Shown here: piece after piece, positions 24,364-31,569 of the stretch
How positions within the stretch are numbered: the first letter of the stretch is position 1
Layout: every line of letters starts with the position of its first letter
DNA from: a virus
Length of the DNA stretch: 44,365 nt
IMG/VR virus record: IMGVR_UViG_3300036785_000423
Span: 1 to 44,365 of that record
Strand: one strand, 5' to 3'
Made by a program: the position numbers and the translations under genes
Notes under the pieces: generated by a model
What the model saw: the letters and a program-made list of their open reading frames with translations, nothing else
What the model was told of the DNA's origin: nothing
The model's database searches: none

Positions 24364-24676
24364 CGCACGATAGCTCCCGCGGGCACGAGCCGCGGCCGGC
24401 GCACACGGTCGGGTGGCGGCAGAAGCGCGGGTATGGGCAGTGCACCCGCAGCAGCTTCATCCACTCGTCGATGGCCGCGCCGTGCGCCTCACGGATCTGC
24501 CCGAGCCAGCCGTCGATCGCCTTGGCCCGCAGCTTCTCGGGGGCGTCGTCCGATGTGGTAATCGTGACAGGAGCGTCAATTCCGCCGGGCGCGGGATTTT
24601 GCGTATCGTCAATGCGTCCGTTTGGTGACAGGCTGATAGGTGCCGCACCGAGGGGGGGACGAGAGGGATGTTGCAT
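24356..24676 (-). CDS. First gene of leftward early operon, Cys-rich C-terminus
   Basis: This 106-residue protein has a disordered Pro/Ser N-terminus, a helix (EKLRAKAIDGWLGQIREAHG) and a compact five-Cys tail (CPYPRFCRHPTVCAGRGSC) likely to hold zinc. GGAAG lies about 9 nt before the ATG. The leader begins about 28 nt upstream, from the operator-covered promoter at 24711-24739, so it is the first product derepressed on the leftward side. Confidence 0.65.
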   Translation of the reverse strand: MQHPSRPPLGAAPISLSPNGRIDDTQNPAPGGIDAPVTITTSDDAPEKLRAKAIDGWLGQIREAHGAAIDEWMKLLRVHCPYPRFCRHPTVCAGRGSCPRELSCDD

Positions 24677-24710
24677 TGCAGCAGGCTTCCGGTTGTTGGC
24701 CGTCTGCCGC

Positions 24711-24739
24711 TACTATGCAGGATTACTGCATTAAGTCAA
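24711..24739 (-). promoter_or_regulatory. Leftward early promoter
   Basis: Reading the minus strand, a -35 TTGACT (24739-24734) and a -10 ATAGTA (24716-24711) are separated by 17 nt. The spacer contains a perfect palindrome (24715-24731). Predicted transcription begins near 24704 and reads the ten-gene leftward operon. Confidence 0.65.
24715..24731. promoter_or_regulatory. Repressor operator candidate OL
   Basis: ATGCAG-GATTA-CTGCAT is a perfect 6-bp-arm palindrome with a 5-nt centre lying in the promoter spacer, where bound repressor would block RNA polymerase. The same ATGCAG half-site recurs twice in the repressor/Cro intergenic region. Confidence 0.65.
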
Positions 24740-24782
24740 TCGGGAAATTCAGGAATTCTGGACGGCGCACGGGGCGGGTTTA

Positions 24783-25115
24783 TTACGCCTTTCGTCTGGT
24801 TCGGCGAACCTGCTCGGACAGTTCCTCGCGGCTTTCGGTGGCCGCTACCTGGAAAAAATCTGCGAGCTCGGAAGGCAAGCCGGAAATCGTCCCCTGATAA
24901 ATCCAATCCGAAGTCACGCCCCACCGCCGGCAAAAAAGCCAAAGGACATACTGATTCGGATAGTTGTCGCTTCGTAGGTAATTGCTTAACCGTTGTGGCG
25001 TTATACCTATTTTCCTGGCAATTTCAGCCTGGGTTACTTCGTGCTTGTCCATCATAGCCTCGACGGCCATTCGAAAACGACGTCCGACAGCGATCTTGTA
25101 TTCTTGCGGGGTCAC
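24783..25115 (-). CDS. CI/Cro-type helix-turn-helix repressor
   Basis: The 110-residue product has a lambda-repressor-like HTH: VTQAEIARKIGITPQRLSNYL (helices 2-3), then a conserved continuation (YVLWLFCRRWGVTSDWIYQG) typical of phage XRE proteins. The C-terminal 30 residues are charged and there is no LexA-like cleavage domain. Start GTG 25115 is inferred: no in-frame ATG precedes helix 1, and a later ATG would remove part of the domain. It is transcribed away from the Cro-like gene, with two operator candidates in between, and probably controls both early operons. Confidence 0.75.
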   Translation of the reverse strand: MTPQEYKIAVGRRFRMAVEAMMDKHEVTQAEIARKIGITPQRLSNYLRSDNYPNQYVLWLFCRRWGVTSDWIYQGTISGLPSELADFFQVAATESREELSEQVRRTRRKA

Positions 25116-25129
25116 GGCCTGATCGTGCC

Positions 25130-25146
25130 ATGCAGTTAATCTGCGT
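25130..25146. promoter_or_regulatory. Operator candidate, repressor-proximal
   Basis: ATGCAG-TTAAT-CTGCGT is a palindrome with one mismatch in the outer arms, 14 bp upstream of the repressor start. It shares half-sites with 24715-24731. It may mediate autoregulation. Confidence 0.6.
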
Positions 25147-25162
25147 GCCGTAAAGTTCTGGG

Positions 25163-25192
25163 TTGACGCCTCCCACAGAAATCCTGCATGCT
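25163..25192 (+). promoter_or_regulatory. Possible rightward promoter
   Basis: A good -35 (TTGACG, 25163-25168) is followed 18 nt later by a poor -10 candidate (CATGCT). The operator candidate 25173-25189 sits in the spacer, as in the leftward promoter. The -10 is weak and the start codon is very near, so the assignment is tentative. Confidence 0.3.
25173..25189. promoter_or_regulatory. Operator candidate, Cro-proximal
   Basis: CCACAG-AAATC-CTGCAT carries one perfect ATGCAG half-site (on the minus strand) and one degenerate half. Its centre is 43 bp from that of 25130-25146, close to four helical turns, so dimers on both would lie on the same face of DNA. Confidence 0.55.
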
Positions 25193-25457
25193 TGGAGGCA
25201 TGGCACCCCGAGCGCAGTTGCGCCGCACCCTCTACAGCCGAGAGGCCCGCGCCGTGATCAAGGCGGGCGGCGGCCCGACGCTGCTCGCAGCCAAGCTCGG
25301 CGTGGTGCCGTCTGCCATCACCCAATGGAAGAAGGTCCCGCCGCGTCATTGCCGGCGCTGCTCCGAGGTCACCGGCATCCCGTTGCACGAAATCCGCCCC
25401 GACCTGTGGGACGCGCCCAAGAAGGAACCCTGCGCCACCTGTGAAGCGGCGGTCTAG
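25188..25457 (+). CDS. Cro/YdaS-like helix-turn-helix protein
   Basis: The 89-residue product matches the Cro/YdaS pattern: AGGGPTLLAAKLGVVPSAITQWKK forms the HTH, followed by RCSEVTGIPLHEIRPDLW, the conserved end of that family. It is divergent from the repressor, so it is the likely early antagonist of the switch. ATG 25188 lacks a clear ribosome-binding site; ATG 25200 has GGAGG but only 1 nt away, so the start is uncertain and a near-leaderless transcript is possible. A CxxC ends the protein. Confidence 0.75.
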   Translation: MLGGMAPRAQLRRTLYSREARAVIKAGGGPTLLAAKLGVVPSAITQWKKVPPRHCRRCSEVTGIPLHEIRPDLWDAPKKEPCATCEAAV

Positions 25458-25891
25458 CCATGTGCGCCCCGCCGCATTGCCCGGCCCGGCATCGCGTTAC
25501 GCCATCGCATCGTGAGGCGGTGCCATGACCGCGCACCACAGACATTCAGACGCCCCGCCAGCAGAGAGAGACCTGGGGCTTTTGTCGGCCGGGAGGGGAG
25601 GGGACAGAAGTCGCCCAGCGAACCTCCCGGCTGACCCGGCGGTTCGCTCTGTTTGTGCGCGCATCATTACGCCACAGCACCCACATCCGCGCGCCGTGCG
25701 GTCTCACCGACAGGTGTGTGATCGGCGGCTGGCATCCTCATTCCCATGCGTGCGGCGGCCTCCCCAGCCGCGCTCATCGCGTTCCGCCCGCGTATCGGCG
25801 GCGCTCGTTTTCCTCCCTCTAGGCAACTTTGCTGCCGGTCCTCCATCTGGGGCCGGCAGTCCTTTACCGCCGACTGTAGAGAACTGAACCA
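25458..25891. other. Sparse region between Cro-like gene and rightward operon
   Basis: No confident gene lies here. A 22-codon frame (25460-25528) overlaps by ATGA a 120-residue Pro/Arg/Ser-rich frame (25525-25887) preceded by GAGG; composition is poor and no family fits. There are G-rich runs near 25590 with an imperfect dyad (CCGGGAGG... to ...CCTCCCGG, about 25590-25633) and a TGCCGG/CCGGCA dyad near 25830-25860. The stretch may be a leader with a terminator or antitermination site. Confidence 0.4.
25525..25887 (+). CDS. Doubtful Pro/Arg-rich frame
   Basis: A 120-residue frame starts with a ribosome-binding site (GAGG) and a 4-nt overlap with a 22-codon frame. Low sequence complexity (SHRQVCDRRLASSFPCVRR) and no family match argue against it. 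Listed because the start context is good and no alternative gene covers the region. Confidence 0.25.
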   Translation: MTAHHRHSDAPPAERDLGLLSAGRGGDRSRPANLPADPAVRSVCARIITPQHPHPRAVRSHRQVCDRRLASSFPCVRRPPQPRSSRSARVSAALVFLPLGNFAAGPPSGAGSPLPPTVEN

Positions 25892-26290
25892 ATGGCTGCC
25901 CGGCTGACAAGGAACGATTATTCCACGCCCGAGGACGGCGCCCCCCTCGAGGATGCCGTTGGGATCGTCCGCGAGGCGGTGATCCATCACCGCACCAGGG
26001 TCGGCACGGTCACGGCGCTCGGCCGGGTGGCGGCGGCGCTGGGTCTGTCGCGGGCCGAGGCGCGCCAGCTGTTCTACCGCGAGAAGGACCGCATCCGGCG
26101 CGACCGCTACCTGGCGCTGAAGGCTGCGGCCATCGCGGAACTGGATGCGCGGGCGGACGAGCTGGAGGAGCGCATGCGCGCGGCCCGGCTTCGCCGCCAG
26201 CAGCACGAACTAGAACTCGAAAAAATCGAGGCAGCATGGGGTGTTTCCGCACACTGGCCACGCAATTCGCCTGTCGGGCAGCTCGCATGA
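25892..26290 (+). CDS. First firm gene of rightward early operon
   Basis: This 132-residue protein has a predicted helix-turn-helix-like middle (GRVAAALGLSRAEARQLFYREK) and a long charged helix (ELDARADELEERMRAARLRR). It could be a DNA-binding regulator or a coiled-coil adaptor. Its stop overlaps a 32-codon gene by ATGA. Confidence 0.6.
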   Translation: MAARLTRNDYSTPEDGAPLEDAVGIVREAVIHHRTRVGTVTALGRVAAALGLSRAEARQLFYREKDRIRRDRYLALKAAAIAELDARADELEERMRAARLRRQQHELELEKIEAAWGVSAHWPRNSPVGQLA

Positions 26291-26385
26291 ATTTCGCGCT
26301 CGCCCGGCATTTCGAGCGATCGGCGCAGTGGTGGTCGGAGGCGTCGCGGCGACTGGTGCGGCGATGGTGGGGGAACGGCGCATGA
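26287..26385 (+). CDS. Minigene coupled on both sides (32 aa)
   Basis: The ATG overlaps the previous stop and the TGA overlaps the next ATG, both as ATGA. The product (MNFALARHFERSAQWWSEAS...) is amphipathic, Trp- and Arg-rich. Coupling at both ends is the main support; it might instead be a translational bridge. Confidence 0.5.
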   Translation: MNFALARHFERSAQWWSEASRRLVRRWWGNGA

Positions 26386-26684
26386 TCACCGAGGAACAGG
26401 CCGGCATCGTCAAGGGCCTGCTGGCGCGCGGCGAAAAGCAGCACGACATCGCCGCGTTCTTTGGCGTCAACGGCGGGCGTATTGCCGAGATCGCCAAGGG
26501 CAAGAAGTTCCCCGACGTGTCCCCCGCCGCCAAACGCGAACTGCCCACGCCGGCGGTCATGGTGCAGGGCTACGCAGCGCATGTTGCGTTGCAGGCGCTG
26601 CGGATCATCGAGATAGCCGTGCAATCGGCCATTGCCCGCATCGCCGAGCAAATGGGCGCCCCGGACAAGGGGAGCAAGCACTGA
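26382..26684 (+). CDS. Helix-turn-helix protein (100 aa)
   Basis: Residues 1-42 (EEQAGIVKGLLARGEKQHDIAAFFGVNGGRIAEIAKGKK, read in two helices) fit a small homeodomain-like HTH found in many phage and bacterial regulators, with the recognition helix at GGRIAEIAKG. The rest is a hydrophobic helix likely used for dimerisation. GGGGGAA lies upstream of the ATG. The following methyltransferase starts in the stop codon. Confidence 0.65.
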   Translation: MITEEQAGIVKGLLARGEKQHDIAAFFGVNGGRIAEIAKGKKFPDVSPAAKRELPTPAVMVQGYAAHVALQALRIIEIAVQSAIARIAEQMGAPDKGSKH

Positions 26685-27649
26685 TGGCGGGTTCCGCGAA
26701 AGTCGTGGCATTCGGCGACCACGACCGCTGGGTTTCCGACGGATTAGAGTTGGGCGAGCGCGAGCGGTCGTCACATTCCATCATGTGGGACATCGGCGAC
26801 TGGTGGAACCGCGGCGAACCGTACGGGGACCGGGCGCAGATCGTGACAGCGGCGAGTTGGACCGGCCCGAAGCACCAGACCTGCCGCGATGCGGCGTGGG
26901 TCGCTAAGCGGTGGAGAGCGTCTTTGCGCAAAGACACTCTCAGTTTCGAGCATCACAAGGTAGCGGCCAGGATTAAGGACGACAACGAGGCGATTGCACT
27001 GCTCGAATGGTGTCTCGACGCGCCGGAGCCACGCTCGGCGGAAGAGCTACGCGCGCGGATTAAGCAGGTGAGGCGGGCTGACCGCGAGGTTGATCTCGCA
27101 GAGGCGACGGTGGCTGCGTCTGAGGCGCTCGGGAGCAAGCTCTACGGTGTGATTATGGCCGATCCTCCGTGGCGTTTCGCGCCCTACAGCCGCGACACCG
27201 GCATGGACCGCGCTGCAGACAACCACTACCCGACGATGACGATAGAGCGCATCCGTGCGATGGCGGTGCCAGCAGCGGACGATGCCGTGCTGTTCCTGTG
27301 GGCCACTGTGCCGATGCTGCCAGAGGCGCTGTCGGTCATGGCGGCATGGGGGTTTACCTACAAATCCCATTGCGTGTGGGCAAAGGATCGCGTCGGAACC
27401 GGGTATTGGTTCCGAAACCAGCATGAGCTTCTACTGGTCGGCACGCGCGGAAATGTCCCGGCGCCGGCACATGGTGAGCAATATGCATCGGTGATCTCCG
27501 CGCCACTGGGGCGTCATTCGGCCAAACCGAACGCCTTCGCCGAGATGATCGAGGCGATGTTCCCGACGCTGCCGGCGCTGGAGATGTTCGCGCGCGGTCC
27601 GCGCCTCGGATGGACGGTCTGGGGGAACCAGGCTGAGGAGGCCGCATGA
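26684..27649 (+). CDS. MT-A70 family DNA N6-adenine methyltransferase
   Basis: Residues 150-321 are an MT-A70 methyltransferase: the catalytic DPPW motif at 160-163, YPTMTIERIRAM, AVLFLWATVPMLPEAL, FTYKSHCVWAKDRVGTGYWFRNQHELLLVGTRG, and GRHSAKPNAFAEMIEAMFP. The family transfers a methyl group from S-adenosylmethionine to adenine N6. The first 140 residues (SIMWDIGDWWNRGE, KDTLSFEHHKVAARI) resemble a DNA-binding segment found in some phage proteins and may supply specificity. Phages use such enzymes to avoid restriction or to mark replicated DNA. No cognate endonuclease adjoins it, so it is an orphan methylase. Confidence 0.9.
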   Translation: MAGSAKVVAFGDHDRWVSDGLELGERERSSHSIMWDIGDWWNRGEPYGDRAQIVTAASWTGPKHQTCRDAAWVAKRWRASLRKDTLSFEHHKVAARIKDDNEAIALLEWCLDAPEPRSAEELRARIKQVRRADREVDLAEATVAASEALGSKLYGVIMADPPWRFAPYSRDTGMDRAADNHYPTMTIERIRAMAVPAADDAVLFLWATVPMLPEALSVMAAWGFTYKSHCVWAKDRVGTGYWFRNQHELLLVGTRGNVPAPAHGEQYASVISAPLGRHSAKPNAFAEMIEAMFPTLPALEMFARGPRLGWTVWGNQAEEAA

Positions 27650-27828
27650 CCGCCGTTGACCCTGCCCACCGTGCGGCGCTGATCGCGCAGCTTGGCGACG
27701 CGGCGCGGCGGCTGGACGTGGCGGAGCAGCTCGAGGAGAGCGCGCGGGCGCAGCGGCTCGCGATCGAGCAGCGCATCGCCGAGTTGTGGGCCGAGATCGA
27801 GGCGCTGGGGGCGGTGGTGACGCCATGA
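27646..27828 (+). CDS. Small coiled-coil protein
   Basis: A 60-residue, almost fully helical protein (RLDVAEQLEESARAQRLAI) with ATGA overlaps at both ends. No family was recognised. Confidence 0.6.
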   Translation: MTAVDPAHRAALIAQLGDAARRLDVAEQLEESARAQRLAIEQRIAELWAEIEALGAVVTP

Positions 27829-27905
27829 ACAACGTCTGGCTGGTCTGGGCACTGCTCGCCCTGGCGCTCGATGCCGGCGTGTGGCTCGGGGAGCGGCGGC
27901 GGTGA
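27825..27905 (+). CDS. Single-span membrane minigene (26 aa)
   Basis: The product is one apolar helix (NVWLVWALLALALDAGVWLG) ending in GERRR, which would face the cytoplasm. ATGA upstream and GTGA downstream overlaps support it. Very short phage membrane peptides often modulate host envelope proteins; that is only a possibility here. Confidence 0.5.
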   Translation: MNNVWLVWALLALALDAGVWLGERRR

Positions 27906-28078
27906 CGTGCGACCTCTGCCCCGCCCCTGCCGTCGCGGTGGCGCCCGGGTCCGAGCCGGAGGTAGTGGCGCAGGTCCGGCTGACGCGCGGGGAGCCGCCG
28001 CGGTGCTACTGCCTGGCGCATTGGCCGGCGCTGCACCCGGCGCAGACACAGCGCGCGGACGAGGCGCTAGTGCCGTGA
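27902..28078 (+). CDS. Small Cys-rich protein, GTG start
   Basis: The 58-residue product has CDLCPAP at the N-terminus and CYCLAHW near residue 37, a probable zinc-binding set (CxxC...CxCxxH). GTG is required because no ATG fits, and it overlaps the previous stop (GTGA); the next gene begins the same way. Confidence 0.6.
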   Translation: MTCDLCPAPAVAVAPGSEPEVVAQVRLTRGEPPRCYCLAHWPALHPAQTQRADEALVP

Positions 28079-28263
28079 CAATCAGCAAGGCCGCCATCGA
28101 GGAGCGCACCAGGTTGATCGAGGATGCCATCGATCTGCTGCATGAGCTGCGCGGCTTTCCCGAACTACCAGACATCGAGGGGCGGATCACCGAGCGTGGC
28201 TCCCGCACATTGGATCGGATCGCCGATGGGTTCGACAAACTCATCGGTGCGCTTGAAAAATGA
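28075..28263 (+). CDS. Small helical protein, GTG start
   Basis: This 62-residue protein is predicted as two helices (IEERTRLIEDAIDLLHELRG and RTLDRIADGFDKLIGALEK) with a PELPD turn. GTGA upstream and ATGA downstream overlaps couple it into the operon. No family was recognised. Confidence 0.6.
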   Translation: MTISKAAIEERTRLIEDAIDLLHELRGFPELPDIEGRITERGSRTLDRIADGFDKLIGALEK

Positions 28264-29753
28264 CGGTCAGGTTCTTTCAGGGCGACGCGCTGACAGTTCT
28301 CCGCACCCTGCCGGATGCGTCGGTGCATGCCTGCATTACCAGCCCCCCCTACTACGCGCTCCGCTCGTATCTCGGCGCCGATCACGCCGACAAGCCGCTG
28401 GAGCTTGGCTCCGAGCCAACTCCCGCCGCGTATATCGCCGCCATGGTCGCGGTGTTCAGAGAAGTGCGGAGGGTGTTGCACCCCACTGGCCTGCTGCTGG
28501 TGAATCTTGGCGATGGATACGTGTCCTCGCCTCCCGGCAACAAGACGGTCGGCGTTTCGGCGAAGTCGGGACTGAACGGCGTCAATGGTGCATCGGGCCA
28601 ATACCGCGAAACGCTTGCTGCCGGGACCGCACTGAAGCGCGACACGACCGGCATGGGACTGCCCCCCAAGAACCTACTGATGATGCCGGCGCGCGTGGCG
28701 ATCGCGCTGCAAAGCGACGGGTGGATACTCCGCTCGCAGATGCCGTGGGTGAAGCGGTCGTGTATGCCGGAGAGTTGTTCCGATAGGCCAACGAGTGCGA
28801 TCGATCTCGTCTACATGTTCGCCAAGTCGAGCAGCACCACGTTCTGGGTGCATCGCGATCTACCCGGCTCGCGCACACAACCAGCACCGGATCATCGTTG
28901 GGTGCACGTCAAGAGCGGCGAGGAGCGATCGGCAGCGCCACTCGGCTGGTCTGACGACGAGGCGATCCGGAAGGCGTGGCGGCGCGTCAATCTTTGGGAA
29001 GGCCGCGATTATTTCTGGGACGCCACTGCCGTCCAGCGCGTATCTGCTCGCGAGCCACATGCGCCTTGTAACAAGTTCATCACGCAGCCCTTAGCCAAAG
29101 GCGCGCGCGATCCTGCGTACGATCCTGACCGCGTGTGGGGAAACAGCACCCGCAACTTCCGCAACTCCGATCTCTTCTACCAATCGCTGGAGCCGCCGCA
29201 TGGCCTCATCACCGACACGGACAGCCTGCCGGTCGCGCTCGACGTGAACCCGGCTGCGTTCGCTGAAGCGCACTTCGCAACATTTCCAGCAAAGCTGGTC
29301 GAGCCCCTCGTGCGCGCGGCCACCTCCGAGCGCGGCTGCTGCGCGGCTTGTGGGGCGCAGTGGGTGCGCCAAACCGCTCGGCGCGTGATTCCGCTACAAG
29401 TGACGAACAACGCGCGGTCGTGCGATCAAAACAACCGTGGCGCCATGCCTAGAGCCAATATCGACACCGCCACAACCGGCTGGGCGCCATCCTGCTCCTG
29501 CAATGCAGATGTCGTGCCGTGCACCGTGCTCGATTGCTTCTCGGGCGCGGGTACGACTTGTTTGGTTTCCGAAAGACTTGGCAGGGATTCTATCGGAATT
29601 GAACTTAGTCGGGAGTATATTCGCCTTGCGGAACGTAGGCTGACTGGCGACGCTCCACTCTTTGTTGAAGTGCAGCACGACGCTTCTGCTCAAAGTCCTT
29701 CCTGTGTTCCTTCAGATGCGATGGCCGACCTGTTCTCCCAGGCGGCCGACTGA
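28260..29753 (+). CDS. Beta-class DNA methyltransferase (N4-cytosine or N6-adenine)
   Basis: The catalytic motif SPPY is at residues 28-31 and the S-adenosylmethionine-binding motif (LDCFSGAGTT) at about 424-433, giving the order IV then I that defines the beta class. GIELSREYIRLAERRL follows as usual. SPPY favours cytosine N4, but some N6-adenine enzymes share it. Between the motifs are PKNLLMMPARVAIALQSDGW, HATFPAKLVEPLVRA and a CCAACGAQW zinc-like knuckle. It is longer (497 residues) than minimal enzymes, so an internal target-recognition region is likely. It is the second methylase of the operon and stands directly before the GcrA-like gene. Confidence 0.9.
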   Translation: MTVRFFQGDALTVLRTLPDASVHACITSPPYYALRSYLGADHADKPLELGSEPTPAAYIAAMVAVFREVRRVLHPTGLLLVNLGDGYVSSPPGNKTVGVSAKSGLNGVNGASGQYRETLAAGTALKRDTTGMGLPPKNLLMMPARVAIALQSDGWILRSQMPWVKRSCMPESCSDRPTSAIDLVYMFAKSSSTTFWVHRDLPGSRTQPAPDHRWVHVKSGEERSAAPLGWSDDEAIRKAWRRVNLWEGRDYFWDATAVQRVSAREPHAPCNKFITQPLAKGARDPAYDPDRVWGNSTRNFRNSDLFYQSLEPPHGLITDTDSLPVALDVNPAAFAEAHFATFPAKLVEPLVRAATSERGCCAACGAQWVRQTARRVIPLQVTNNARSCDQNNRGAMPRANIDTATTGWAPSCSCNADVVPCTVLDCFSGAGTTCLVSERLGRDSIGIELSREYIRLAERRLTGDAPLFVEVQHDASAQSPSCVPSDAMADLFSQAAD

Positions 29754-29754
29754 G

Positions 29755-30696
29755 ATGGGCGCCCCGCACGTCAAGCGCACGACCGCACTGGACATGCAAT
29801 TCGCCGCGCTATGGCGCGCTGGTGCGCCATACGACGCAATCCAAGCCACGATGGACATCTCGCGCTGGACGCTGATGAAATGGCGGAAAGAGCTGGACCT
29901 GATGCCGCGGTTTTCTGGGTGGCTCGTCCGTCCGCGGGAAGCTATCGAGCGCGATCGGCAACTCGCGCAGCTCTGGGACGAAGGGCATTCGACCGCCGAG
30001 ATTGGCCGCCGCATGGGCATCAGCAAGAACGCCGTGATCGGTCGGGCGCGCCGGCTCGACCTGCCAGCGCGGCCCTCGCCGATCAAGCGGGATGGCTACT
30101 GCCCGCCGCGGATCAAGCGAGCGCCCAGGGTCACGCTGGCGAATGAATACCACGGTGGGGCAGGGGGGCCGTGCTCGTCCGGGATGATGCCGGACCACCC
30201 GAAGGCCACCCAGGGGGAGCAAGAGGGCCGCTGGCGCCTCCCCCCGACGCAGCCGGGTTCTGCCGCACCGGCTGCACCTACGCCGAATGACCTGCCGGAC
30301 TCCACAGGGGGCCCCTGTGCCAGTGACAGGTATCGCGTTCCAACGTCCGGTCAGACGGAGCGCGCAGAAGCGGAGAGCGGTCAGAATCGCGGTACGGCCA
30401 CGCCAGCAGCTCCGCAGGTGGCCACACAAAGAAAACCGCCGCCGTCCCCATCCGAGGGATCAGCGGCGGCTGTCGGCCAGGGCGCGCTGCCACCCGTGCC
30501 CCAGCGTATAGTCCCATCGCTGCCGCGCGCCAAGTCCTGCATCTGGACGACGGGGAGCCGCGGCGCCTGGGTGTGCTGCGAGGCGCCGGCGCTGCGGGGC
30601 TCGCTGTTCTGCCTCGAGCACCATCAGCGCGGCACGGTCGGCGACGTTGCCGCCTCCCATCGCGCGGCTGCGCATCGGGCGGGGGCGGCAGCATGA
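29755..30696 (+). CDS. GcrA-like cell-cycle regulator with duplicated HTH
   Basis: Residues 66-110 match the GcrA N-terminus: LAQLWDEGHSTAEIGRRMGI followed by SKNAVIGRARRLDLPARPSP. The last 52 residues contain the other conserved GcrA part, CIWTTG...CCEAPALRGSLFCLEHH (about 262-291). GcrA of Caulobacter and relatives binds sigma-70 and promotes transcription at promoters methylated in GANTC by CcrM. Here a second, diverged HTH precedes the first (residues 12-50), and a Pro/Ser/Gly linker of about 150 residues, rich in TGGPC-type motifs, stretches the protein to 313 residues against about 170 in the host family. Confidence 0.75.
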   Translation: MGAPHVKRTTALDMQFAALWRAGAPYDAIQATMDISRWTLMKWRKELDLMPRFSGWLVRPREAIERDRQLAQLWDEGHSTAEIGRRMGISKNAVIGRARRLDLPARPSPIKRDGYCPPRIKRAPRVTLANEYHGGAGGPCSSGMMPDHPKATQGEQEGRWRLPPTQPGSAAPAAPTPNDLPDSTGGPCASDRYRVPTSGQTERAEAESGQNRGTATPAAPQVATQRKPPPSPSEGSAAAVGQGALPPVPQRIVPSLPRAKSCIWTTGSRGAWVCCEAPALRGSLFCLEHHQRGTVGDVAASHRAAAHRAGAAA

Positions 30697-31160
30697 GCGC
30701 TCCGGCCGGCACGGTGCGGCGGCGGGCGGTGGCCTACAGGCTAGTGCGCCCGGTCGTGCCGGAGGACGCGCTGCACCGCTCGGTGGCCGATGCGCTGGCG
30801 AAGCTACTGCTTCCACCCGCCGAATGGTGGGCCTACCCGGCAGGGCAGATCCGTCTCGACGCCCAGCAGAAGGCGAAGCTCTACCGCATGGGACTGCGGG
30901 TCGGCTTGCCAGATTTCATGGTGCTGCACGGCGCGCTGATCGGGATCGAGCTGAAGACCGAGACCGGACGATTGACGCGCACCCGGACGGTGCATCGAAA
31001 GCGCAACGGCGGCCTGCGGACCGTCGAGGGCCAGACGGACGTTTTTCCCAGGCTAACCGCGGCCGGCATGCGCGGACCGCACGTATGCCGCTCGGTCGAT
31101 GACGTACTGGTAGCGCTGCAGGCGGAGGGCGTTCCTATGCGTCCAGTGGTGCTGCTGTGA
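30693..31160 (+). CDS. VRR-NUC domain nuclease
   Basis: The 155-residue protein carries the PD-(D/E)XK core of the VRR-NUC family: GLPDFMVL with D74, then IGIELKTETG with E86 and K88, and a closing VDDVLVAL helix. VRR-NUC proteins cut branched or single-stranded DNA and are frequent in phages as Holliday-junction or flap nucleases. The start is fixed by ATGA overlap with the regulator gene. It may supply the nuclease partner that RecT lacks nearby. Confidence 0.85.
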   Translation: MSAPAGTVRRRAVAYRLVRPVVPEDALHRSVADALAKLLLPPAEWWAYPAGQIRLDAQQKAKLYRMGLRVGLPDFMVLHGALIGIELKTETGRLTRTRTVHRKRNGGLRTVEGQTDVFPRLTAAGMRGPHVCRSVDDVLVALQAEGVPMRPVVLL

Positions 31161-31366
31161 CGATTGTCCTCACGTGTGACTGCCCAGGCTGCGCCCGGAG
31201 CGCGGTGGTGCCGCTGCTCAACCGCGACGGGCGGCTGCCGATGCCGGACGGCTGGTGGTCGGGCACCTCGACCGACCGGACGATCTGCGCGTGCTCTGTC
31301 GCGTGCTTCAACGCTGCGCTGAAGGCTGGCCAGCAGCCGCTGCGGGCGGCGGAGACTGCGCCATGA
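31157..31366 (+). CDS. Small Cys-rich protein, GTG start
   Basis: This 69-residue protein has four to five Cys (CDCPGCARS and CACSVACF), fitting a zinc ribbon with a WWSGTS loop. GTGA and ATGA overlaps fix both ends. The role is probably DNA or protein binding; no family was recognised. Confidence 0.6.
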   Translation: MTIVLTCDCPGCARSAVVPLLNRDGRLPMPDGWWSGTSTDRTICACSVACFNAALKAGQQPLRAAETAP

Positions 31367-31569
31367 CCGAGCGGGCCGCACAAACCGCCGCGCCAGCCGT
31401 TGCCGACTCAGGCCGGATCGTTCACAATGCGAAAACCCGCCCCAACGGATCAGGTTGGGACGGGTCTGTAACTGAACCAAACAGCCCGGAGCGGGGCTGC
31501 GGCTACCAGGAAGTGGATGACCTGGTTCTCGCACACCTCTCGCCGGCTGGCAAGAGAGGTCTGCCATGA
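31363..31569 (+). CDS. Small hypothetical early protein
   Basis: A 68-residue, low-complexity protein (RIVHNAKTRPNGSGWDGS) coupled at both ends by ATGA. No domain was recognised. Confidence 0.5.
   Translation: MTERAAQTAAPAVADSGRIVHNAKTRPNGSGWDGSVTEPNSPERGCGYQEVDDLVLAHLSPAGKRGLP

Noticed and set aside
25667-26206. A 179-residue leftward frame over the sparse region
   Set aside because: It overlaps the supported gene at 25892 and has low-complexity content with no start context.
27354-28601. A 415-residue leftward frame
   Set aside because: It lies opposite two methyltransferase genes with clear motifs and has no recognisable domain.
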